DNA of 64,000 nt, taken from assembly GCF_002001015.1 (NCBI RefSeq), contig NZ_MUNO01000050.1:102419-166418 (forward strand), read 5' to 3'. The notes under the pieces were generated by a model, which worked only from the letters and a program-made list of their open reading frames with translations, ran no database searches and was not told where the DNA came from. Each line of letters opens with the position of its first letter. Position 1 is the stretch's first letter. Made by a program: the position numbers and the translations under genes. The stretch comes from Polaromonas sp. A23 (GTDB lineage: Bacteria > Pseudomonadota > Gammaproteobacteria > Burkholderiales > Burkholderiaceae_C). Shown piece after piece: positions 20,248-27,795 of this stretch.

Positions 20248-21311
20248 GACAACCTCTCTTCTCTGTGTATGCCCAATGCCTGATGCACGGGACGGTCTGA
20301 AAAACTGAACAGCACGCAGCCCTGCGCAGAGCGCAGGCTGGCCGTGTGCCACGACGGAATCACAAAATGGTCGCGCGGACCGAACTCAAAGGCCTGCTGC
20401 TGGCCGGCTTCTCCGATCAGCACGGTACCGTGCCCTTCGACGACGCTGAACACCGCGCCATCGGTTTGCCGCCAGGCCTGACCATTAAAACCGGCCGGCA
20501 GGCGCTGCATGAAGGTGCCCATGGTCGGCATCGGCCAGCCGCCGGTGGCCGGGTTCACGTAGCGCAGCTTGACGCCGTCCCAGGCGTCGATGGGTGCCTG
20601 CTGTTCAAGCGTGTGCAAGGCTTCGCGCGTGCGTTCGTACGGGTAGCTGAAGATCGGCGACGTCTGGCCAAACGGTGCGTCATAGCGCACCGGCAGCATG
20701 TTGGCACCGTAGCGTTGATAGCTGGTGCCCTCGGTCCGGGTAACGGGCTGTGAGCGCTCGGTGTGATTCTCGGCAAAACCGGCATCGAAAAAACGCAGCA
20801 TGGGAATGTCCAGACCATCGAGCCAGACCACCGGTTCACCGCCTTCCAGCGCCTCCCGGTTGCCATGGTCATGCCAGGTCCAACTGGGTGTGATGATGAA
20901 GTCGCCAGGCGTCATGGTGGTGCGTTCGCCGTCGACCGCGGTGTAGGCGCCGCGTCCTTCCACCACAAACCGCAGCGCGCTTTGGGTATGGCGGTGGCTG
21001 GGCGCAATTTCGCCCGGCAAGATCAGCTGCAGCCCGGCATACAGCGACTGTGTGATGCACGACTGGCCCTGCAATGCAGGGTTTTCAAGAATGAGTACGC
21101 GGCGGACTGCTTCTTCCGCTGTGATGAGTTCGCCCGACTGCATCAGGTAGGGCCGCACCTTGTTGTAGGCCCAGAAGGCCGGCACACAGGGCGTCGCTGG
21201 TTGCTGAGGCACCAAGGCGTGCAGCACCTCCCATAACGGTGCCATGTGCTGCGCGGCAATGGCGTCGTAAAAAGCCTTGCGTGGATGATCTGGAGGCGGG
21301 GTCATGTCCAT
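20244..21311 (-). CDS. Gentisate 1,2-dioxygenase
   Basis: 355 residues, a bicupin. The first cupin has [16 protein letters not shown], giving the two metal-binding histidines, and [14 protein letters not shown]. The second has [14 protein letters not shown] and [12 protein letters not shown]. It opens gentisate to maleylpyruvate using Fe(II). It is translationally coupled to the downstream fumarylpyruvate hydrolase. The maleylpyruvate isomerase needed between them is not in the operon; the GST-type isomerase at 32130 could supply it. Confidence 0.92.
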   Translation of the reverse strand: MDMTPPPDHPRKAFYDAIAAQHMAPLWEVLHALVPQQPATPCVPAFWAYNKVRPYLMQSGELITAEEAVRRVLILENPALQGQSCITQSLYAGLQLILPGEIAPSHRHTQSALRFVVEGRGAYTAVDGERTTMTPGDFIITPSWTWHDHGNREALEGGEPVVWLDGLDIPMLRFFDAGFAENHTERSQPVTRTEGTSYQRYGANMLPVRYDAPFGQTSPIFSYPYERTREALHTLEQQAPIDAWDGVKLRYVNPATGGWPMPTMGTFMQRLPAGFNGQAWRQTDGAVFSVVEGHGTVLIGEAGQQQAFEFGPRDHFVIPSWHTASLRSAQGCVLFSFSDRPVHQALGIHREERLS

Positions 21312-21332
21312 GGATTGCTCCTGCTCGGGGGA

Positions 21333-22682
21333 TCACCCCAAATAAACGCCATCATTCAACAGCACCTGCTGCAGGCGGGGCAAATCAGTGTTGGCGAAAG
21401 CTGTCCCGGCTGCCAGCGTCGCTGCCGCGGTGCCCGCCGCCTGGCCCATGACAAAACAACCACCACTGGCACGCGCTGCCGATTGCCCCTCATGCGTCAT
21501 GGACGCGCAGCGTCCCGCCACCAGCAGGTTGTCCACTTCGTGCGTCACCAGCATGCGCCAGGGGAGATCGTTGTATGCCCGGTTTCCGTTGCGTGGAAAG
21601 CCCCAGCTGATGGCGCCGTCTACATGCATTTCCATCGGCCAGGCGTTGATGCCAATGACGTCATCAAAACGAGCAGACGAGAGGATGTCTTCTCCGCTGA
21701 GCGAATAGGCACCGCTGATACGCCGTGTTTCGCGAATGCCGACTTGGGGTGCGATGTCTATGATGGCCGACGCTTCAAACCCAGGCACCTCGTTTTTAAG
21801 GAAACGAAAGTACTCGGTGATCTGCCGTCGTCCTTCAAGTTCACCCTCGCTGAGCTGAGTGGCGTCGGTCGCGTCCATCGCATTGCCTTGGGCATTGCGG
21901 ATTTGCGTGACGTTGGCGCGCCATTCAGCGGGATTTTTTTGCGGCCGGAGGATGGCCCCCTTGCGCGGAAATTTGTATTTCCCGGGGCTACGGGCCTCGC
22001 TTTGCTCCATCAGGTCGTTGATGGCCTTGAACTCACCGACGGCGGCGAGTGCACGCGGAGCATCGACATGGCCCACGCGAAACATGGTGGAGGGGAAAAG
22101 TGCGCTGCCATGCCCATCGCCCAGCTCAAAGGGAACACCGGCGAAGTGGGCGACGTCGGCATCGCCGGAGCAGTCAATAAACCTGCGCGCCCTGATCGCC
22201 TGGCGTCCGGACTTTGTTTCAACCACCAGGGCTTCGATCGCCTTGCCGTTCATCACGACCGCGGCCGCCCACGCGTGAAAGAGAATCTGCACGCCGGCAG
22301 ACAGCAACAGCTGGTCGGCGGCGCATTTGTACGCAGACACGTCATAGGAGCGAACCCGGATGCGCCCCTGCATGCCGTCCTGCGGCTGGTTCAACCCCCC
22401 CAGCGCATCAATGCGTGCCAGCAAGTCGTCCACCACACCATGCACCAGCTGCTGCATCTCGCCATCCTTGCGGCCATACAGCCCTGCAAAGTTGGTGACG
22501 CCGCCAGCCGTGCCCATGCCTCCCAGAAAACCGTAGCGCTCGACCAGCAGAGTGCGCGCGCCATGCTGCGCGGCGCTGACGCTGGCAGCCAGACCAGCCG
22601 GTCCGCCACCGATCACGACCACGTCGAACTCACCGTACACCGGCAGTGTGCGGGCGGGCTCAGTAACGGTTCGCATGGTCAT
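21333..22682 (-). CDS. FAD-dependent oxidoreductase of unknown substrate
   Basis: 449 residues. The N-terminus has a Rossmann FAD site, VVVIGGGPAGLAASVSAAQHG, followed by GGMGTAGGVTNFAG, the signature of the FAD_oxidored (PF12831) group. The C-terminal part has LLVAGRCASMTHEGQSAAR and MGQAAGTAAA, which complete the FAD fold. It lies between the Bug-type binding protein and gentisate dioxygenase in the operon. It may oxidise an upstream aromatic or alicyclic substrate feeding gentisate. The reaction cannot be named from sequence. Confidence 0.8.
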   Translation of the reverse strand: MTMRTVTEPARTLPVYGEFDVVVIGGGPAGLAASVSAAQHGARTLLVERYGFLGGMGTAGGVTNFAGLYGRKDGEMQQLVHGVVDDLLARIDALGGLNQPQDGMQGRIRVRSYDVSAYKCAADQLLLSAGVQILFHAWAAAVVMNGKAIEALVVETKSGRQAIRARRFIDCSGDADVAHFAGVPFELGDGHGSALFPSTMFRVGHVDAPRALAAVGEFKAINDLMEQSEARSPGKYKFPRKGAILRPQKNPAEWRANVTQIRNAQGNAMDATDATQLSEGELEGRRQITEYFRFLKNEVPGFEASAIIDIAPQVGIRETRRISGAYSLSGEDILSSARFDDVIGINAWPMEMHVDGAISWGFPRNGNRAYNDLPWRMLVTHEVDNLLVAGRCASMTHEGQSAARASGGCFVMGQAAGTAAATLAAGTAFANTDLPRLQQVLLNDGVYLG

Positions 22683-22692
22683 GAGGATTCTT

Positions 22693-22808
22693 TAGTCAAG
22701 CAGGGGCCGCGGGTCCGGCTCCGCCGGCCCGCAGGCGCAGCGGCCCCTTTCCCAGTGCAAGGGGCAGGGAGCCGCCGCAGGCTCGAAGTGAGCGACCGTG
22801 GGGGCTCA
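22693..22808 (+). repeat. Family A GC-rich repeat, full copy
   Basis: Starts TCAAGCAGGGGCCGCGG, contains GGCGCAGCGGCCCC and GGGGCAGGGAGCCGCCGCAGG, and ends GAGCGACCGTGGGGGCTCA. It begins at the upstream edge of the FAD oxidoreductase and its other end touches the stop codon of the binding-protein gene. It could form a long hairpin in the operon message. Confidence 0.85.
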
Positions 22809-23813
22809 TTCAATCTTTATGCCACGTATGGCGATGATGCCGCCCATGATGGATGTTTCATTGCGGATACGGCTGGTCAGGCCTTCGGGTGAAGTGCCCA
22901 CGGCTTGCCAGCCCTGGTTGAACAGTTTCTGGCGGGTGTCGTTGTCGCGGATGATGCGCGGCACTTCCTGGGCGAGGCGGGTTTGCGCTGCTTTGGACAA
23001 TTTGGCCGGGCCAACCAGCGCGGTCCAGACTTCAAGGTTGAAGTTGCGTATTTCCGCGTCGGCCAGTGACGGGATTTCACTCGCCAGTGCACTGCGCCCG
23101 CTGGTCAAGCCGATGGCCTTGAGTTTGCCGGCCTTGATTTGCGGCAGGGCGATGCCGGGTGGCACCAGGGCCATCTGGATCTGGCCGCCAAGCAGTGCGG
23201 TGACGACTTGCGGGTTGCCCTGATAGGGAACGTGCACCGCAGCGAGGTTGCCGGCGCTGGACTTCAGCAGCTCCATGCCCAGGTGGCCGACCGAGCCGTT
23301 ACCGACAGAGCCGTAATTCCATTTGTCGCCGCCGTTGCGGGCCGCCAGGAAGAAGGCGTTGCCCGAAGGCTGGTTCACCGGAGCCACCAGTACCAGCGGC
23401 GCTGTGGTCAGCAGCGAGATCGGTGCGAAGTCCTTGGCGGGGTCGTAAGGCAGCTTGGAATACAGCATCTTGGCCGAAGTCAGGTTGCCGTTGATCACAA
23501 CGCCCAGCGTGTGATCGTCGGTGGCTTTGGAAACCAGATCGGCGGCAATGTTGCCCGAGGCGCCGGGGCGGTTTTCAACAATGACCGGTTGGCCCAGTGC
23601 GCGGGACAGGGGCTCGGCCAGTATGCGGGCAGCCATGTCGGGCGTGGAGCCGCCAGGGAAACCCACAAGCAGTTTGACGGGCCGGGTGGGCCAGTTCGTG
23701 ACCACCGGTGCGGCTTCCTTGGCAGCCGGTTTTTTCGGTGCATTTTGGGCTGTAGCCAGCATGGGTAATGCGAGTACAGCCATCAGAAGCGTAGCTCGTT
23801 TGAAAACTTTCAT
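22806..23813 (-). CDS. Tripartite tricarboxylate transporter solute-binding protein (Bug family)
   Basis: 335 residues from the ATG at 23813, chosen because TTTTGGAG sits at good distance. A signal peptide ends at ATAQ. The Bug signature is WPTRPVKLLVGFPGGSTPDM, followed by AEPLSRALGQPVIVENRPGA. It binds a carboxylate in the periplasm. The membrane genes tctA/tctB are not nearby, as is common for the expanded Bug family in Burkholderiales. Its operon position suggests 3-hydroxybenzoate, gentisate or a related aromatic acid as ligand. Confidence 0.9.
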   Translation of the reverse strand: MKVFKRATLLMAVLALPMLATAQNAPKKPAAKEAAPVVTNWPTRPVKLLVGFPGGSTPDMAARILAEPLSRALGQPVIVENRPGASGNIAADLVSKATDDHTLGVVINGNLTSAKMLYSKLPYDPAKDFAPISLLTTAPLVLVAPVNQPSGNAFFLAARNGGDKWNYGSVGNGSVGHLGMELLKSSAGNLAAVHVPYQGNPQVVTALLGGQIQMALVPPGIALPQIKAGKLKAIGLTSGRSALASEIPSLADAEIRNFNLEVWTALVGPAKLSKAAQTRLAQEVPRIIRDNDTRQKLFNQGWQAVGTSPEGLTSRIRNETSIMGGIIAIRGIKIE

Positions 23814-23837
23814 GCGAATCTCCAAAATTGAAAGGGC

Positions 23838-25031
23838 TTATTTGAACAGCTTTGAGGGCTCGATCCCGTCGTACATCCATTGAAGACCGGCAAAACCCGC
23901 GCTTTCGTTGCCGCCCTGAAACAGCTGGTTGCGCAGCTCGCGCTGAACGCCCGCAGCGTGGTAGATATCGCCGTAAAAACGTGCAGTCAATTGCACCCTG
24001 CCGGTGCGCAGATACCTGGCCCGCTGGTACTCCTGGAAAGCCAGCGGCACATCGCCGCGCGCAAAGCGCAAGGCTTCGCGCAGCACCACGGCGTCTTCAA
24101 TCGCCTGTCCCGCGCCCTGGGCCAGGTACTGCAGCATCGGGTGGGCCGCATCGCCGAGCAGCGTGACGCGCCGGTCGGTCCAGTTCTTCACCGGCTCGCG
24201 GTCGCACAGCACCCACATTTTCCAGGTTTGTATCTTGTCCAGCAGTTCCCGCACCTGGGGGCAGGCATGGCTGAAACGTTCGGTCAGTTCGGCTGTATCC
24301 CCGAAGGTGTTCCAGCCCTCGTCGTACTTGCTGCTGTGAAATACCGCGACCAGGTTGAACAGCTCGCCGCGGCGCAACGGGTAATGCACCAGATGGGTTT
24401 TTTCGCCGCCCCAGAGCAGCACGTCATCACTCCACAAATGGGCCGGCACCTCTTCGCGCTTCAGAACGGCGCGATAGGCAATGTGGCCGGACACCCGCGG
24501 CTTGCCGTCGCCGACCACCGCCTCGCGCACCTTGCTCCACAGTCCGTCTGCACCAATCAGTGCAGAGCCTGGCAGCGTTTCACCGCCGGCCAGCTGGACG
24601 CGCACGCTGTCCGCCGTCTGCTCGAACGACTCGAGCTTGGCCTGGGTGCGCAGCGTGATGTTGGGCAGTGCCTGGCAGGCGTCGAGAAACACCTGGTGCA
24701 GGTCGGCGCGGTAAATCACGCCATAGGGGAATCCGTAGGTCGCGCGGGCCATGTCGCCCAGTGGCACACGTACTACTTTTTCTCCCGTGCGTACATCGTT
24801 CATGCCCATACCGGGCGGAAAAAACGAGACCTTGCTGACCACATCGGTCAGGCCCAGCCAGGCAAACATCCGGAAGATGTTCGGACCGAGCTGGATGCCG
24901 GCACCGATCTCGCCGAAGCTTGCGGCCTGCTCCAGCACCGTTACGGCGTGGCCGTCCCGCGCCAGAACCAGGGCGGTGGCCAGGCCGCCTATGCCGCCGC
25001 CGGCGATGAGGATGGGGTGGGGAGATGTCAC
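23838..25031 (-). CDS. 3-hydroxybenzoate 6-monooxygenase
   Basis: 397 residues, class A flavoprotein hydroxylase. FAD motif GGGIGGLATALVLARDG is at the N-terminus; GADGLWSKVREAVVG is the DG motif; LLGDAAHPMLQYLAQGAGQA is the GD motif. EIGAGIQLGPNIFR is typical of the 3-hydroxybenzoate/salicylate hydroxylase branch. It para-hydroxylates 3-hydroxybenzoate to gentisate with NADH. The assignment over salicylate 1-hydroxylase follows from the gentisate dioxygenase and fumarylpyruvate hydrolase downstream. It is the first gene of the operon and faces marR across the palindrome at 25066. Confidence 0.85.
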   Translation of the reverse strand: MTSPHPILIAGGGIGGLATALVLARDGHAVTVLEQAASFGEIGAGIQLGPNIFRMFAWLGLTDVVSKVSFFPPGMGMNDVRTGEKVVRVPLGDMARATYGFPYGVIYRADLHQVFLDACQALPNITLRTQAKLESFEQTADSVRVQLAGGETLPGSALIGADGLWSKVREAVVGDGKPRVSGHIAYRAVLKREEVPAHLWSDDVLLWGGEKTHLVHYPLRRGELFNLVAVFHSSKYDEGWNTFGDTAELTERFSHACPQVRELLDKIQTWKMWVLCDREPVKNWTDRRVTLLGDAAHPMLQYLAQGAGQAIEDAVVLREALRFARGDVPLAFQEYQRARYLRTGRVQLTARFYGDIYHAAGVQRELRNQLFQGGNESAGFAGLQWMYDGIEPSKLFK

Positions 25032-25065
25032 GGTGATTCAGGGCTGCAGAAAGAGGGGGCTTCAA

Positions 25066-25093
25066 CCAGATGATAAGTATACTTATCATCTGG
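25066..25093. promoter_or_regulatory. Perfect 28-bp palindrome, probable MarR operator
   Basis: The half-site CCAGATGATAAGTA is followed without interruption by its exact reverse complement. It lies in the divergent region between the hydroxybenzoate operon and the marR gene, 35 bp from the monooxygenase start. MarR dimers bind such palindromes. Binding by the adjacent regulator is an inference. Confidence 0.8.
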
Positions 25094-25175
25094 CGCCATG
25101 GTGAATACCCTGAACCTGAGGAGCGCCGAACAAGTCCTCTGCGGCGTGTGGTCAGCGCTCCCTTAAACTCCGGCC

Positions 25176-25616
25176 ATGCCAAAAAGCTTTAATTTCAGCG
25201 AAGCCCCCGGGCATCAGATCCGGCGCGCCCACCAGCTGTCGATTGCCCTCTTCATGGAGGAGACGGCCGGGTTTGATGTGACGCCGGTGCAGTTTGCCAT
25301 CCTGAACGCCCTGATGGATGACCCCGGCGAAGACCAGATCACGCTGGCGGGACGGGTTGCCTTCGATGCCGCGACGTCCGGCTCGGTGATCGGCCGGCTC
25401 GAGGCCAAAGGCTGGGTGCGGCGCGAGGCCGATCCTGCGGACAGGCGCCGAAAACTGCTCTGGGTAACGCCTGAAGGGGAAAGGGTGGCCCTGGAGATGA
25501 AGCGGGCCGTCAGCACGGTTCAATCGCGTTTGTTAGAGCCGTTGAAGAAGGCCGAGCGCGAGCAACTTGGCTTTTTGCTGGGCAAGCTCATTGCCGGCCA
25601 CGAGGATATGGCCTGA
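25176..25616 (+). CDS. MarR-family transcriptional regulator
   Basis: 146 residues with a winged helix: VTPVQFAILNALMDDPG, TLAGRVAFDAATSGSVIGRL as the helix-turn-helix, then the wing RREADPADRRRKLLWVTPEG. That DxRxR wing motif is the family hallmark. It is divergent from the 3-hydroxybenzoate operon. It probably represses that operon through the palindrome at 25066 and is released by an aromatic acid. The ligand is inferred. Confidence 0.9.
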   Translation: MPKSFNFSEAPGHQIRRAHQLSIALFMEETAGFDVTPVQFAILNALMDDPGEDQITLAGRVAFDAATSGSVIGRLEAKGWVRREADPADRRRKLLWVTPEGERVALEMKRAVSTVQSRLLEPLKKAEREQLGFLLGKLIAGHEDMA

Positions 25617-25641
25617 CCGGCCATTGCCTCTCCTCTTGGGC

Positions 25642-25944
25642 TCAGGCCGACTTCGTCAGCAGGCTGAAGTGTTCGACCACCGGCGGGCTGGCAAAAAATG
25701 GCCCGACGATGGCGCGCCACTGCGCAAACGCCGGTGACTCGCGGAAACCCACCGTGTGGTCTTCCAGCGTTTCCCAGAAAATCTGCAGGATGTAGCGCTC
25801 GGGGTTTTCAATGCCCTTGTTGACCTTGAAGCCCTGGAATCCCTTGGCGTTCTGGATCACTGTCGTCAGGCCGCGCTGGATGGCCTCGTCAAAAGAGGCT
25901 TGCTGGCCGGGAGCAATGCGGATGTCGGCGAGTTCGAGAATCAT
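25642..25944 (-). CDS. Antibiotic biosynthesis monooxygenase (ABM) domain protein
   Basis: 100 residues, a single ferredoxin-like ABM fold, with LADIRIAPGQQASFDEAIQ at the start and FVHR-like counterparts replaced by YILQIFWETLEDHTVGFRES. Small ABM proteins act as cofactor-free oxygenases or as heme/quinone-handling helpers. It is the last gene of the Rieske-GS-ferredoxin operon, 28 bp after the ferredoxin. Its role there is not known. Confidence 0.75.
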   Translation of the reverse strand: MILELADIRIAPGQQASFDEAIQRGLTTVIQNAKGFQGFKVNKGIENPERYILQIFWETLEDHTVGFRESPAFAQWRAIVGPFFASPPVVEHFSLLTKSA

Positions 25945-25972
25945 GGTTGTCCTGTGCTTGATGGAATAGGTG

Positions 25973-26296
25973 TCAATACTGGCTGGCAGGCAACTCTACC
26001 GTCAAACCGTCCAGCGCGGCGGTCAGCTTGATCTGGCAGCTCAGCCGGCTGGCGGGCGAGGCAGGGGTAGCCGTAAAGGCCAGCATGGCGAGTTCCTCGC
26101 CGTCGGCGGCCGGCAACTGGCTCGAAAACGGCTCGCACACCATCACATGGCAGGTGGCGCAGGTCAACAGCCCGCCGCAGTCGGCTGCGATGCCTTCAAT
26201 GCCTGCAGCCACGGCTGCCTCCATCAGGCTTTGGCCAATTTTGCCTTTAGCCCTTATCGGTTGTGCTTCAGTAGCTATGAAATTAATAGTAATCAT
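25973..26296 (-). CDS. Adrenodoxin-type [2Fe-2S] ferredoxin
   Basis: 107 residues. The cluster ligands are in ADCGGLLTCATCHVMV (C-x5-C-x2-C) with the fourth Cys in RLSCQIKL. It should carry electrons to the Rieske oxygenase two genes upstream. No ferredoxin reductase is encoded nearby. The first 22 codons are made almost entirely of a family B repeat (26235-26288) and encode INFIATEAQPIRAKGKIG, so the N-terminal beta strand comes from repeat DNA. The domain is otherwise intact. Confidence 0.88.
   Translation of the reverse strand: MITINFIATEAQPIRAKGKIGQSLMEAAVAAGIEGIAADCGGLLTCATCHVMVCEPFSSQLPAADGEELAMLAFTATPASPASRLSCQIKLTAALDGLTVELPASQY
26235..26288 (-). repeat. Family B repeat forming the ferredoxin N-terminus
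   Basis: On the gene strand it reads TTTCATAGCTACTGAAGCAC and then GATAAGGGCTAAAGGCAAAA. It matches the ATAAGGGC-GGC-AAAA part of the family and is translated as FIATEAQPIRAKGKIG. Confidence 0.75.
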
Positions 26297-26310
26297 TGTT
26301 CTTTTGAAAA

Positions 26311-27795
26311 TCAGATGCGGCTGAAATATTCGCGCCGCTGCCAGTCATCCTTGTCTTCGGCCTGCTCGTGGCGCGAGATTTCTGTCTGCTTGATGCGCGT
26401 GAAATAGTTGATGAAGGTCTCGCCGAACGCCTGCACCAGCACCGGGTCGGCTTGCAACGTCGCCAGTGCTTCACCGAGGCTGGTTGGAATGCGGGTGCCG
26501 GCCTCGCCATAAGGTGCATCTGTGGCCACCGGAGCCTTGAGCTTGCGCCGGATGCCGTCCAGCCCGGCGTAAATCTGCGAGGCCAAATAAAGGTAAGGGT
26601 TGGCGGCCGGCTCACCAATGCGGTTTTCAATGCGTGTGGCCTTGTCCCGGCACTGGCCCACCACGCGCAGCATGGCGCCGCGGTTGTCACGCCCCCACAG
26701 CACCGACTGGGGCGCCAGCGCATTCGGCCGGAAGCGGCCAAAGCCGTTGATCGTCGGTGTGCAGAACACCGTCATGCCGCGTGCGTGTTCCAGCAGGCCG
26801 GCGAGGTAATGCTCGCCAAGCGCTGAGAGCGTGTATTGCGCGTCGGTTGGCTGCGTACCTTTGGCCGGCGTCTCGCGCTGGAACAGGTTGGCACCGGTTT
26901 GCAGGTCCACCAGCGACTGGTGCAAATGCCAGCCGCTGGACATGATGTTCGGAAAAGGCGGGCGGCACATGAAGGTGGCGTGGTAGCCGGCGCGGCGCAG
27001 CGCCTGCTTGACCGCGCTGCGAAACAGCACCATGTTGTCGGCGGCCGTCAAAGCGTCGGTGGCATCGAACACGGCTTCAACCTGGCTGGGGCCAAGCTCT
27101 ATTTCCAGCGATTGCAGGGGTAGCCCCAGCGCCTGCGCGGTGTGCTGCACGATGCGCAGTGGCTCCTCCGCCATGTCGAACAGATTTTCCGCCAGCAGGT
27201 TGTAGCCGGGGTGAATCATGGCGACCTTGGGCGGCAAGCCAGGCCAGGCAGCCTGCTCCGGGTCAAGCTGGTCCTGCGCGCCTTCGTCGGTGATGCGGTA
27301 GATATGAAACTCGATTTCGAGCCCGCATTTCATGCCGTAACCGGCCTCGGCCAGCTGTGCAAGCGCACGCTGCAGAATGCGCCGTGTGTCCAGCTCGACT
27401 GCCGTGCCGTCCTGCATCCACGGCTGGGCCTGGACCCAGCCGGTACTCGGTGCCCACGGCAGTTGCCTGAAGCTGGCCGGGTCTGCCAGCAGCAGCAGGT
27501 TGCTCGCAAATTCAAAGCCCGGAAGTTCGGCCGTACCGCCGGCCTCGAACACCTTGAAGGCGGTGCGGTCCGATGTGTCCTTGAGGAGCAGCGTGCTGAC
27601 CATGCCCACACCGTCCTGCATGGCCTGGGCGGCCGCACCGGCGGTCAGCGTCTTGCCGCGCAAGGCGCCATGCAGATCACACCATGCAAACCGCACCAGC
27701 TCGATGCCGCTGGCATCTATCAGCTGCGCGGTGTGTTTCAGTGCTTGCTGGCGTGCAGCATCGTGCATGCCGCATTGTTCGGCGAAGCTGCTCAT
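26311..27795 (-). CDS. Glutamine-synthetase-like ligase (possible gamma-glutamyl-aromatic-amine synthetase)
   Basis: 494 residues from the ATG at 27795. GS-fold landmarks: FAWCDLHGALRGKTL in the N-terminal beta-grasp domain, GLEIEFHIY (metal/ATP site), SGWHLHQSL and NRIGEPAANPYLYLASQ. It is clearly different from the true glnA at 60895. It lacks the GlnA motif FDGSS and the C-terminal adenylylation region. GS-like enzymes of this type ligate glutamate to amines, for example the gamma-glutamylanilide synthase of aniline dioxygenase systems. Its start overlaps the Rieske oxygenase stop by 4 bp, so it works with that oxygenase. The substrate amine is unknown. Confidence 0.8.
   Translation of the reverse strand: MSSFAEQCGMHDAARQQALKHTAQLIDASGIELVRFAWCDLHGALRGKTLTAGAAAQAMQDGVGMVSTLLLKDTSDRTAFKVFEAGGTAELPGFEFASNLLLLADPASFRQLPWAPSTGWVQAQPWMQDGTAVELDTRRILQRALAQLAEAGYGMKCGLEIEFHIYRITDEGAQDQLDPEQAAWPGLPPKVAMIHPGYNLLAENLFDMAEEPLRIVQHTAQALGLPLQSLEIELGPSQVEAVFDATDALTAADNMVLFRSAVKQALRRAGYHATFMCRPPFPNIMSSGWHLHQSLVDLQTGANLFQRETPAKGTQPTDAQYTLSALGEHYLAGLLEHARGMTVFCTPTINGFGRFRPNALAPQSVLWGRDNRGAMLRVVGQCRDKATRIENRIGEPAANPYLYLASQIYAGLDGIRRKLKAPVATDAPYGEAGTRIPTSLGEALATLQADPVLVQAFGETFINYFTRIKQTEISRHEQAEDKDDWQRREYFSRI

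Noticed and set aside
21246..22892. 548-aa open frame on the plus strand
   Set aside because: It is antisense to the FAD oxidoreductase, whose motifs are clear. Long antisense frames are common in high-GC DNA, and this one shows no domain and no ribosome binding site.
23880..25073. 397-aa open frame on the plus strand
   Set aside because: Mirror of 3-hydroxybenzoate 6-monooxygenase; it would also read through the regulatory palindrome region.
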